Source of the DNA: Myxococcota bacterium
GTDB taxonomy: Bacteria; Myxococcota_A; UBA9160; UBA4427
Assembly (NCBI GenBank): GCA_028284295.1
Contig: JANQSB010000443.1
Coordinates: 1-34,450 of the forward strand
Direction: 5' to 3'
Length of the DNA stretch: 34,450 nt
In this document: positions 8,193-15,654 of the stretch, one piece after another
Layout of the letters: each line of letters begins with the position of its first letter
Position numbering within the stretch: position 1 is the first letter of the stretch
Position numbers and translations under genes: made by a program
Notes under the pieces: model-generated
Told to the model about the DNA's origin: nothing
Seen by the model: the letters and a program-made list of their open reading frames with translations, nothing else
The model's database searches: none

Positions 8193-10645
8193 CGCCGGCC
8201 GAAGGCCAGGGAGAGCAGCGCGGGGGACACGACGAGGTCCGCGAGCAGGGCCGCGGCGGCGCCGAACGAAGCGAGGAGCCCGAAGCGGACGATGCCCGCC
8301 ATCTGTCCGAAGACGTAGACCCCGAAGCAGCAGACGAGGGTCAGGGTGGTCACGAGCAGGGCACGGCCGGTGGTGGCGACGGTGCGTGAGAGCGCCACCC
8401 GAAACTCCGCGTCCGGGTCGTCGCGCAGGTATCGATCGAACTTGTGCATCAGGTGGATGGTGTCGTCGACCGCGAGGCCGATCACCACGCTGCCCACGAG
8501 CAGGGTCGAGATGTTGAGGGAGATGTCGAGCCAGCCCATCAGGGCGAGGGTGAAGAGGACGGGAAGCAGGTTCGGGATCATGCTGAGCAGTCCGATGCGC
8601 ACGCTTCCGAGCATCAGCACCATGAGTGGCGTGATGATCAGCAGGGCCAGCGCATAGGACCTCGCCATGCTGGTGAGCACGACCTCGAAGGCGCGGCTCC
8701 CCAGCACGGTCGCTCCCGTGATGTCGAAGTCGAGCTCCGTCCCGAGGATGTCGGTCAGGTCCTCGCGCAGGCGTTCCAGGTAGGGGCCGTAGTAGAAGCC
8801 GTCCGTCAGTGGGACCCGCAGGGTCAGGCGAGCGATTCGAAGCTGGCTGTCGCTCACCTGGAGGAGATCGTCGGAACCGCTGTTCTCGAAGAGCAGCAGC
8901 TCCTGCGCGATCAGAGCCCGCTCGTCGGGTAGTGGCTCGCGGGAGGCCGCGTCGGCGTGCAGTGCGGCGTGGATCTCGCGGACGATGTCCACCAGGGAGA
9001 TCGCGCTGCCCGCCCGGATCGGTCCCACCTCGAGCTGGAGGGCGTGCCGGGCCGCCCTGTCGATCCGGTGCAGGAGCTCCGGTTCGTAGAGCCCGTTCTC
9101 GCGTCCGGTGTCGATGACGATCTCGACGCTCGAGACGCCATCCAGGGCCTCGTCCATCCGCAGGACGGCGAGGCGCACGGGATCCTCCGGGAGCAGCCAG
9201 TCGAAGGGGTCGTTGGCGAAGCGGAGCTTCGAGGCACCCGTGGCGGCGACGACGACAAGAAGCCCGGTCGCCAGGAGGACCCGGGCCGGGTGTCGGGCCA
9301 CGGCGTCGACGAAACCCAGCATCGACCGGTCGAGTGCGCTGCCGGGCCCGGAGGGCGAGGCGCCCCCGGCGTCCGGCCCCCGCGCTGACCGCACGCGGAT
9401 CGGAACCACGGCGAGCAAGGCGGGAAGGAGCGTGAGGGTATAGAAGAGGGTCACGGCGACCCCGATGGGCGCGATCATGCCGAGTCGGGCCACGGGCGCG
9501 ATCTCCGCGGCCAGGAAGGAGAGCAGCCCCCCCGCCGTCGTGAGGCTGGTGAGGACGATGGCGAGACCCGAGTGGCCGAGGGCGAACGCGATCGCATCCT
9601 CGCGGGTCCCACCCCGATCGTGGGCCTGGAAGAAGACGGCCAGGACGTGGACGGAGTCGCAGACCGCGACGACGATGATGAAGGTCGGGAGGATCTGGGT
9701 CGGAATGCTGAACGGGATGCCGAGCCCGCCCATCGCGCCGAAGGTCGAGGCCATGGAGAGGACGATCACCAGGGCAGGCAGCAGCGCTGCGGACAGGCGT
9801 CGGAAGAGCAGCCATAGCACCACCATGCTGATCAGCTGGGCGAGGGCGCCGAAGACGACGGTGTCGACCCGGGAGATCTCGGTGGCGCGGTACCCGAGCA
9901 CCGACTCCCCGGCCAGTCGGATCCGGAGATCTTCCGTCTCGTAGCGGGCCACCCGCTCGAGCAGGGCGGCCACCAGCTCGTCGGACTCCGCGCCCGTCAG
10001 GTACTCGTGCTTCTCTGCCGTCGCGGCTCTCGGCTCGTCGTCGAAGCCGGAGAGGTCCTCGTCGTCCTGGCCCCGGGTCGAGTAGGTCTGCGCGCGGATC
10101 AGCAGAGCGGTGTAGCGGCCGTCCTCGGAGACGAAGTTGTTGCGATAGACGGGGTTCGCGAGCACCTCCGCGCGCAGGGCCGGAAGTCCGTCCGGGCTCT
10201 CGGGCCAGCGCTCGAGGAGGTCCTCGACGATCAGCTCGTCGCCCTCGCCCCGGGTGCTGCGAGCGTTCACCAGGCTCTGCACCTCGGCCACGTAGGGAAG
10301 CTCGTTCTCGATCTCCCGGTGGAGGCGCTCGAGGGTATGCAGGAAGTCGAGGTCGAAGACCTCGGGCGGCTCGAGGCCGACGACGATCCGGTCGTCCAGT
10401 CCGAAGCGGTCGCGGAAGGCGTCGTAGCGCTCGCGGGTGTCGTCGCCGGGAAGGAGATAGCTGTCGTTCGAGAAGTCGGCTTCGATGGCGGGGATGCCGG
10501 CGAGCAGCACGGCGCTCACCACGCAGCATCCCAGGATCACCCACCCGGGCCGGCGCGAGACGCCGCGGCCGAGCCGCTCGAAGGCGGACTCGGCGCGGCC
10601 GTGGAGAGAAGCGACGAGCCTGCCGCGACCCCCCCGACCCGCCAT
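8165..10645 (-). CDS. RND/MMPL-family transporter
   Basis: The start is the ATG at 10645, preceded by a strong GAGGAGGG; upstream in-frame codons overlap the methyltransferase gene. The 826-residue protein has the duplicated RND layout. TM1 (34-54) is followed by a soluble loop (55-260), TM2-6 (262-413), TM7 (455-470), a second loop (471-660) and TM8-12 (663-815). Polar intramembrane residues expected for proton coupling are visible in CDSVH (329-333) and VDDTIH (726-731). This is the size and form of single-component MMPL or hopanoid-transporter-like exporters, which move lipids or hydrophobic molecules across the inner membrane. The gene follows the methyltransferase gene by 59 bases, so the two probably form an operon. 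Confidence 0.85.
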   Translation of the reverse strand: MAGRGGRGRLVASLHGRAESAFERLGRGVSRRPGWVILGCCVVSAVLLAGIPAIEADFSNDSYLLPGDDTRERYDAFRDRFGLDDRIVVGLEPPEVFDLDFLHTLERLHREIENELPYVAEVQSLVNARSTRGEGDELIVEDLLERWPESPDGLPALRAEVLANPVYRNNFVSEDGRYTALLIRAQTYSTRGQDDEDLSGFDDEPRAATAEKHEYLTGAESDELVAALLERVARYETEDLRIRLAGESVLGYRATEISRVDTVVFGALAQLISMVVLWLLFRRLSAALLPALVIVLSMASTFGAMGGLGIPFSIPTQILPTFIIVVAVCDSVHVLAVFFQAHDRGGTREDAIAFALGHSGLAIVLTSLTTAGGLLSFLAAEIAPVARLGMIAPIGVAVTLFYTLTLLPALLAVVPIRVRSARGPDAGGASPSGPGSALDRSMLGFVDAVARHPARVLLATGLLVVVAATGASKLRFANDPFDWLLPEDPVRLAVLRMDEALDGVSSVEIVIDTGRENGLYEPELLHRIDRAARHALQLEVGPIRAGSAISLVDIVREIHAALHADAASREPLPDERALIAQELLLFENSGSDDLLQVSDSQLRIARLTLRVPLTDGFYYGPYLERLREDLTDILGTELDFDITGATVLGSRAFEVVLTSMARSYALALLIITPLMVLMLGSVRIGLLSMIPNLLPVLFTLALMGWLDISLNISTLLVGSVVIGLAVDDTIHLMHKFDRYLRDDPDAEFRVALSRTVATTGRALLVTTLTLVCCFGVYVFGQMAGIVRFGLLASFGAAAALLADLVVSPALLSLAFGRRQPSASSSA

Positions 10646-10704
10646 GTGCCCTCCTCGTCTCTCGAGCGCGTGCGCGGAAGCGAGCCCGTACCGGGCCGGA
10701 TCCC

Positions 10705-11352
10705 CTAGTCGGGGCGTACCCCGGACATCACCATGCACTTCCACAGGAAGGGCATCCCGCCCGCCCCGCGCCAGTCGATCTCGGCGAAGCCGGCGCGGGT
10801 GAGCAGCTGAGACAGGGTGTCGACCGAGAAGAACTTGATGTGGCCGAGCTGCCGGAGGGTGTGATGGTGATGGTCCCAGCGATTGCTCGCCGCGATGGCG
10901 ACGTTCTTCAGCCACCCGTGGTAGGGCGTGGAGCAGATCAGCGTTCCGCCCGGCCTCAGACCCGCGTAGCAGGTCGCCGCCCAGTCGGCGGGCTGGAAGA
11001 GGTGCTCGACCACCTCGGTGCTCACCACCAGGTCGAAGGGCTCTTCGCCGAGTGTCTCGAGAAGCTTCGTGTCGACCTCGAGGTTCTCGAAGCGTCCGTC
11101 CGGATGGTCGCTACGCGCCTGCTCGATGCGCTTCGCCGACGCGTCGACTCCGACCGTGCTGTGCCCGCGCTCGAGCATGCGCCCGAGCCAGTAGCCGTTG
11201 CCGCAGCCGATATCGAGGATGCGGAGCGGTCCGTCGGCCTGTGGCATGAGTGCGTCGATGGCCGCTTCCAGATAGGCGAACACCCCGGGTCGGCCCGAGA
11301 AGACGCGGCCGTATTCGGGGACGCGGATACTCTGACTGGCTTCCTCGCTCAC
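10705..11352 (-). CDS. Class I SAM-dependent methyltransferase, UbiG-like
   Basis: Translation from GTG at 11352, preceded by GAGAGGG, gives 215 residues. Motif I is LDIGCGNGYWLG (46-57). It is followed by VGVDAS (motif II), FDLVVSTEVVEHL and RPGGTLICSTP (motif III region), the order seen in UbiG/UbiE-type enzymes. A His-rich WDHHHHTLRQLGH segment follows and may help bind the acceptor. The protein looks cytosolic. It probably shares a transcript with the RND exporter downstream and is divergent from the nucleotidyltransferase-kinase fusion. A role in modifying a glycan or lipid head group is inference from the neighbours. The frame stays open upstream through a 15-bp tandem repeat, so a longer N-terminus cannot be excluded. 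Confidence 0.82.
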   Translation of the reverse strand: MSEEASQSIRVPEYGRVFSGRPGVFAYLEAAIDALMPQADGPLRILDIGCGNGYWLGRMLERGHSTVGVDASAKRIEQARSDHPDGRFENLEVDTKLLETLGEEPFDLVVSTEVVEHLFQPADWAATCYAGLRPGGTLICSTPYHGWLKNVAIAASNRWDHHHHTLRQLGHIKFFSVDTLSQLLTRAGFAEIDWRGAGGMPFLWKCMVMSGVRPD

Positions 11353-11368
11353 GGCCCTCTCTTCTTTC

Positions 11369-11407
11369 TTCCCACGCGCTTCCTTCCCACGCGCTTCCTC
11401 ACGCGCT
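11369..11407. repeat. 15-bp tandem repeat upstream of the methyltransferase gene
   Basis: TTCCCACGCGCTTCC occurs at 11369-11383 and again at 11384-11398, followed by a partial copy, TCACGCGCT, at 11399-11407. It lies in the 129-bp divergent spacer 11353-11481, between the methyltransferase GTG and its probable promoter. Confidence 0.85.
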
Positions 11408-11431
11408 CGTCTCGCGCGCCCCGGGCTCGGC

Positions 11432-11437
11432 AGGATA
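11432..11437 (-). promoter_or_regulatory. -10-like box for the methyltransferase-exporter unit
   Basis: On the minus strand this reads TATCCT, flanked by GGC and GCC. It lies about 80 bases upstream of the GTG at 11352, so the leader would contain the 15-bp tandem repeat. Confidence 0.3.
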
Positions 11438-11464
11438 GCCGAGTCCGGGAAGGGGCGGCCGGGG

Positions 11465-11470
11465 TATAAT
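11465..11470 (+). promoter_or_regulatory. Consensus -10 box TATAAT before the fusion gene
   Basis: A perfect TATAAT in otherwise very GC-rich DNA ends 11 bases before the ATG at 11482. The mRNA would have a leader of only a few bases, and no Shine-Dalgarno sequence is seen. Confidence 0.5.
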
Positions 11471-11481
11471 GCGCGCTCGCG

Positions 11482-12894
11482 ATGAGCCAGCCCGCACCGG
11501 ATCGAAGCCCGCTCGCCCAGCTGCTCGTGGGGATCTTCGATGCACTCGAAGGAGACGGCATCCGGTACTGCGTCCTCCGCGGATACGCAGATCTCCCGCA
11601 GGCGACGCGCAACGACGTCGATCTCGCGATCGATCCCGCGGCACTCGATCGGGTCCACGAGCACGTCGCGAGAGTGGCGCGTGATGCCGGCTGGCTGTGG
11701 GCGGGTCGCGATGATCAGAGCGGCGTGTCCCGGGTGAAGCTCTTCCACCCGGAGCATCCCGGTGGCATGCTGCCACTCGACCTCTGCGTGGAGCACAGCG
11801 TCTGGGGGATGCGCTATGCGGACCCCGAGTTCGTCCTGGACACGGAGCTTCGCCACGAGGGCATCCGGGTCGCACGGCCCGGCTGCGAGGCAGCCGTCAG
11901 TCTCCTGAAGGGGCTGCTGCGACACGGCACGGTGAAGGCGAGAGCCAGCCACCGCGACAGGCTCCAGACCTGCACGCGCGAGGATCCGCAGTCGTTCGCC
12001 GCCTGCGCGGCGCCGCTCGTGGGCGAGGCGTTGTGCGGAGAGCTCCTGGATGCCTGCCAGCGGGCCGATTGGGAGGCCGCGATCGCCCGTGCTCCCGCCC
12101 TGAGACGCGCCCTCGCGCGCCGCTCCGGACCCTTGCGGGTCTTGTCGAAGGCTCTCCGAGCCGCCCTGCGCACCCGGATGGCGCGCTTCTCGCGTCGCGG
12201 GGGGCAGGAGTTCCGAGGCGGCCTCTTCATCTGCCTGCTCGGCCCGGATGGCTCGGGCAAGACCACCCTCTCCCGTGCGCTCGAAGCCCGGATCGGCGGG
12301 CTCTTCGCCGAGACCGAGCAGTTCCACTCCGTGTCCGGGGTCTTCCCGCGGCTGCGCGGGCTCAAGAGGATCTTCTACGGGCTGCAGGGGCGAGAGGTTC
12401 CCGAGTCTCCCCTCAAGGGTGTCGCCATGCCGGGGGTGGTGGCGAAGCCGAGCCCGGCCTGGCGCGCGACGATCTACATCCTCTACTACGGCGTGGAGTA
12501 CATGCTCTACCGCTTCACCGTGGGAAGCAAGGTCCGGCGCAATCACCTGGTGATCTTCGATCGCTACTTCTACGACTACTACCTGATGCGCGTCCACATG
12601 AATGCGCCGCGCTGGCTGCTCGACCTCTTCTCCCGCTGGATCGCACAGCCCGACGTCCTCTTCGTGATGCTCGCGGACCCGGAAGCGATCTATCGGCGCA
12701 AGCCCGAGCTGACGCCGGAGGAGATCGAACGACAGCAGACCATCCTGAAGGGCCTGCAGCTCCCGCGGTCGGCGCAGATCGATACCTCGATCTCCGTGGA
12801 GCGGACCGTCGACGAGGCGCTGGATGTGATCGTCCCGCTCCTGGGGGGTCCAGTGGTGCGCTCGGAGCCGGGAACGGGCTCGTCCGCGTCGTGA
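11482..12894 (+). CDS. Nucleotidyltransferase-like / thymidylate-kinase-like P-loop fusion protein
   Basis: The 470-residue protein appears to have two parts. Residues 15-200 resemble a minimal nucleotidyltransferase fold, with a NDVDLAID motif (44-51) in place of the usual GSxxxDxD and a second acidic pair near PLDLCVEHS (98-106). Residues 243-455 form a P-loop kinase of the thymidylate/nucleoside-kinase type. Its Walker A is GPDGSGKTT (254-262), with FDRYFYDYY (359-367) at the substrate/DR position and a LID-like ADPEAIYRRKPELT (398-411). Such proteins occur in polysaccharide gene clusters with unknown substrate, and their divergence from Tmk argues against a housekeeping dTMP kinase. The gene overlaps the next one by GTGA, so the two products are probably made together. 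Confidence 0.7.
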   Translation: MSQPAPDRSPLAQLLVGIFDALEGDGIRYCVLRGYADLPQATRNDVDLAIDPAALDRVHEHVARVARDAGWLWAGRDDQSGVSRVKLFHPEHPGGMLPLDLCVEHSVWGMRYADPEFVLDTELRHEGIRVARPGCEAAVSLLKGLLRHGTVKARASHRDRLQTCTREDPQSFAACAAPLVGEALCGELLDACQRADWEAAIARAPALRRALARRSGPLRVLSKALRAALRTRMARFSRRGGQEFRGGLFICLLGPDGSGKTTLSRALEARIGGLFAETEQFHSVSGVFPRLRGLKRIFYGLQGREVPESPLKGVAMPGVVAKPSPAWRATIYILYYGVEYMLYRFTVGSKVRRNHLVIFDRYFYDYYLMRVHMNAPRWLLDLFSRWIAQPDVLFVMLADPEAIYRRKPELTPEEIERQQTILKGLQLPRSAQIDTSISVERTVDEALDVIVPLLGGPVVRSEPGTGSSAS

Positions 12895-13769
12895 ATCCGA
12901 GCGGCCTGCGGGAGTTCCTCGGCTCCGACTACGAGGTCAAGCCCCTCAAGTCGCGGGGCCTGCTCCTGCGCAACGCCCTCAAGCCCTGGCTGATCCGGCA
13001 GCCGCCGCGGGGCATGGCCTACCTCATCGAGGCGGGCGACGGGCGCCGCTTCAAGCTGGTGCGGTTTCCGCGGCCGGCCCGGGAGCGCTGCGCGGCGATC
13101 GCGGAGCGACTTCGCGTCCTGGCGGATCATCCGGCCGTGCCCGCGCTGGTGTGGAGCGACCGCGCCCACCTGCTCTGCGAGTGGATCGAGGGCTACGAGC
13201 CGAGCGTCGACGACGAGGGCTTCGCTCGGCGCCTGGGCGCGGCCTTCGCTGCGCTCTACCGATTCGGATACGAGGAGCAGAGCCGGGAGACGGTGCTCGA
13301 GCCCTTCCTGGGCTTCGCGCGCGAGCTCGCTGCAGCCGGAGGCCTCGAAGCGGCTCTCGCGAGCCGCTTCGAGTCACGACTGCTCGAGAGCCTGCCGTCG
13401 CGGATTCCGACCTCGATCCTGTGCAGCGACCAGAACGTGGCCAACTTCCGTGTTCGCGACGACGGCCACATGTACATGATCGACCCGGGCGCGTTCCAGT
13501 CCCGACAGCCGGTCGACCTCTTCCTGGTGGGCGACGGACTCTACGACGAGATCCGCAAGGACGCCTTCCACGAGGAGTACGGCCGCGCGGGGGGCATCGA
13601 GTTTCCCTTCGCCCACCTCGACGCCCTGGGTCTCATGCACGGCGTGCGCTACGCGGCCCTGCAGGTTCGTCTGCTCCAGCGGACCTCCTTCCTCGAAAGG
13701 CGCCGCCGACGAAGCCTCACGCGGCGGATCGAAGGCATCCTGGAGAGCCTGCGGCACCGGCTCGCCTGA
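12891..13769 (+). CDS. Kinase-fold phosphotransferase-like protein (APH/LPS-kinase type)
   Basis: From the GTG at 12891, which overlaps the preceding stop codon, this is a 292-residue cytosolic protein. A kinase-like order is visible. There is a possible nucleotide-binding lysine (K55 in FKLVRFP), a hinge-like HLLCEWIEGY (93-102) and a catalytic loop CSDQNVANF (178-186), with D180 and N185 standing for the usual HxDxxxxN. A metal-binding D198 lies in MIDPGAF. The histidine of the catalytic loop is replaced by Cys178. The family is related to aminoglycoside/choline kinases and small LPS kinases. Tight coupling to the nucleotidyltransferase/P-loop protein suggests that both act on one sugar or lipid substrate, which I cannot identify. 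Confidence 0.65.
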   Translation: MNPSGLREFLGSDYEVKPLKSRGLLLRNALKPWLIRQPPRGMAYLIEAGDGRRFKLVRFPRPARERCAAIAERLRVLADHPAVPALVWSDRAHLLCEWIEGYEPSVDDEGFARRLGAAFAALYRFGYEEQSRETVLEPFLGFARELAAAGGLEAALASRFESRLLESLPSRIPTSILCSDQNVANFRVRDDGHMYMIDPGAFQSRQPVDLFLVGDGLYDEIRKDAFHEEYGRAGGIEFPFAHLDALGLMHGVRYAALQVRLLQRTSFLERRRRRSLTRRIEGILESLRHRLA

Positions 13770-13786
13770 GCGGGCCTCCGGGCGGG

Positions 13787-15289
13787 CTACCAGCGACAGG
13801 CACCGTGGTGCTTCAACGCGATGGGTCTCGTGAGCAGGTAGTTGCGCTCGAGAAAGCCCGCCGCCAGGGCGGGATCCCGCTCCGCATTCGGCACCCGGTG
13901 CTGCACCCCCTGGCGCGAGAAGACCAGGTGCAGCCCTTCCTCGCCGGCTTCGGCCCGGCGTGTGACCTCTCTCCGCAGGGCGATCCAGGGTTGGGCGAGT
14001 ACGGGGGGACGAGCGGCGCGCATCACGTCCCGGCCCTGCCGGGGAGGATTCGCGAAGCCGCGCAGCCGCGGGTCGTTGCCTTCGAGGAAGTGGATGGGGT
14101 CGTTCAGGTTGTCGGAGATCTGGAGCCAGGCGGGCAGCAGGTAGTGGTTCGACTGTCCGTTCCCGGTGTCGAGGTTGGAGAACATCGCGAAGGACTGGAC
14201 GGCCTTGATGCCCAGGTGCGGCTGTGCGCCCTGGGCGAGGACGAAGGCCGGCAGCAGCCACAGGGGCCAGGCCGGGCGGGCGCGTCCGGGCCGCCAGGCG
14301 GGGAGAAGAGGCCTGCTCCGTGAGGGCCATCCCACTGCGCTTGCATAGGCGATTGCGATCACGACGAGCAGGCCGAAGAGCGCCGCGTGGTAGGTGTTCT
14401 GGCCCAGGATGCGGCGGAGATCCGGGCTGCCTGTCGACTCGTGGAAGACCTCGAGCGCGAGTGCGGTGACGACGCCCAGTGCGGCGCGAACCCACCGCGG
14501 CTCCACCACCCGGGCGATCGTTGCGACGCGCGCCGGAAGGTCGCGCCCGAGACGGGTCGCGACGCGCCTGGCACGTGCGACGCCGCACTCGAGCTCCTCT
14601 TCCGGCGTGAAGAGGAAGAGGAATCCGTACACGAGGAACTGGAAGGAGGGAAAGCCGATCCCCAGCGCCGCGTGGAACGCGAAGGCCAGGAGGACGCCCG
14701 CCTTTCTCGTGCGAGAGAAGAGCAGCAGGAACGGGATCGAGGCCTCGGCCAGCAGGGTCCCCGGGGCCACCCACGAGTCGAGTGCGGGCGGCAGCGGAAG
14801 GATCGGGAGGATCCTGCGAGTCGTCTCCAGCAGGTGGACTCCACAGCTCGAGGCGGGATCGAGGAAGTGCGGGTTCAGCTTGTGGAAGAAGACCCAGAAG
14901 TAGAAGACCAGGAAGGCGGCCCGCAGCAGGGTCGCCAGCTCCCGGTGCAGCGCACCGATCTCGACGCGGAGCCGCCGCTCCGCGATCGCCCGGGCGGCGT
15001 AGACCGCGAGGAAGCCGATCCAGAGGGAGGCGTACAAGCTCTCGTGGTTGCTGAGGTGCCGGTCGAGCACCAGCATGAGCGGTCCTGCGACGCCCATGAC
15101 GAGAAGCGCGGAGCGCCCCCCGCTCGCGAAGAGGAAGGCGCCGAAGGCGAAGGGGGCGAGGTAGCGAGCCCAGGCGGCCGGGTCTCCGTCGCCGGGCGAG
15201 AAGCTCCTGTTGTTGGTCACGACGGAGAGCGCGAACAGGGAGACGAAGGCGACCATCTGCTCCCGGGGCCCGGTCGGTGCGCTTCCCAT
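13787..15289 (-). CDS. HTTM-like (vitamin K-dependent carboxylase-related) polytopic membrane protein
   Basis: From the ATG at 15289 (alternative ATG 15256) this is a 500-residue protein with about ten hydrophobic segments over residues 10-400 and a hydrophilic C-terminal domain of about 100 residues. The FYFWVFFHKLNPHFLDP stretch (FHKLN at 135-139) is typical of HTTM-domain proteins, which share the membrane fold of gamma-glutamyl carboxylase. The biochemical role of most bacterial members is unknown. It is divergent from the acyl carrier protein gene, separated by 101 bases, and convergent with the kinase-like gene (17 bases). A -10-like box lies seven bases before the start. Function in the neighbouring acyl-transfer set is inference only. 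Confidence 0.65.
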   Translation of the reverse strand: MGSAPTGPREQMVAFVSLFALSVVTNNRSFSPGDGDPAAWARYLAPFAFGAFLFASGGRSALLVMGVAGPLMLVLDRHLSNHESLYASLWIGFLAVYAARAIAERRLRVEIGALHRELATLLRAAFLVFYFWVFFHKLNPHFLDPASSCGVHLLETTRRILPILPLPPALDSWVAPGTLLAEASIPFLLLFSRTRKAGVLLAFAFHAALGIGFPSFQFLVYGFLFLFTPEEELECGVARARRVATRLGRDLPARVATIARVVEPRWVRAALGVVTALALEVFHESTGSPDLRRILGQNTYHAALFGLLVVIAIAYASAVGWPSRSRPLLPAWRPGRARPAWPLWLLPAFVLAQGAQPHLGIKAVQSFAMFSNLDTGNGQSNHYLLPAWLQISDNLNDPIHFLEGNDPRLRGFANPPRQGRDVMRAARPPVLAQPWIALRREVTRRAEAGEEGLHLVFSRQGVQHRVPNAERDPALAAGFLERNYLLTRPIALKHHGACRW

Positions 15290-15296
15290 GTCGGGG

Positions 15297-15302
15297 ATCC
15301 TA
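15297..15302 (-). promoter_or_regulatory. -10-like box of the HTTM-like gene
   Basis: The minus strand reads TAGGAT, ending seven bases before the ATG at 15289. This spacing implies a leaderless or nearly leaderless mRNA. Confidence 0.35.
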
Positions 15303-15378
15303 ACGCCGCGAGTCGTCGGCGGGGGCCGCCGAAGCGGGCCGCGAAGAACCCGCTCGATCCGGGCTGCTGGCACCCTGC

Positions 15379-15384
15379 TAGCCT
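15379..15384 (+). promoter_or_regulatory. -10-like box of the acyl carrier protein gene
   Basis: TAGCCT ends six bases before the GTG at 15391. The spacing matches the boxes of the acyl-AMP ligase and MBOAT genes. Confidence 0.35.
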
Positions 15385-15390
15385 ACGAAG

Positions 15391-15651
15391 GTGCCGGCCC
15401 GCCTGGAAGCTCTCGAGTCCGTCGTCCGGGGCTTCCTGTCGAGCGAGCTCGAGATCCCCGAAGGCGAGCTCACCGTGGACGCACCGCTGGTCTCGAGCGG
15501 GCGCGTGGACTCCGCGGGGCTCGTCCAGCTGGCCGCTCTGCTCGAGGACGAGGCGGACGTCGTCATCCCGGACGCCGACGTGAACGCCGACCACTTCGAC
15601 AGCATCGCCTTGATCCTCGACTACGTGGCCGGCCGGATCGGGTCGCGTTGA
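15391..15651 (+). CDS. Stand-alone acyl carrier protein
   Basis: The 86-residue, acidic, four-helix-type protein carries the phosphopantetheine attachment motif as GRVDSAGLVQL, with the modified serine at S41. Helix 1 (LEALESVVRGFL), an acidic loop and a late DSIALILDYV helix fit the PP-binding family. The sequence is unlike housekeeping AcpP, which has DSLDTVEL, and closer to specialised carriers of the DltC or FAAL-partner type. It would hold an acyl group as a thioester after loading by an adenylate-forming enzyme. The FAAL-like ligase at 6465 is the only candidate in the window. Its stop codon lies three bases from that of the convergent MBOAT gene, a likely receiver of the acyl group. 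Confidence 0.8.
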   Translation: MPARLEALESVVRGFLSSELEIPEGELTVDAPLVSSGRVDSAGLVQLAALLEDEADVVIPDADVNADHFDSIALILDYVAGRIGSR

Positions 15652-15654
15652 GCT

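Noticed and set aside
6315-10544. A minus-strand open frame of over 1,400 codons opposite the FAAL and exporter genes
   Set aside because: It is opposite the FAAL gene and overlaps the exporter gene in another frame. Its translation is Arg/Pro/Gly-rich and shows no family motif. Long antisense frames are expected in DNA this rich in G and C.
11482-12894. Housekeeping thymidylate kinase
   Set aside because: The P-loop domain is fused to an unrelated N-terminal half and diverges strongly in the substrate region, so dTMP is not a supported substrate.
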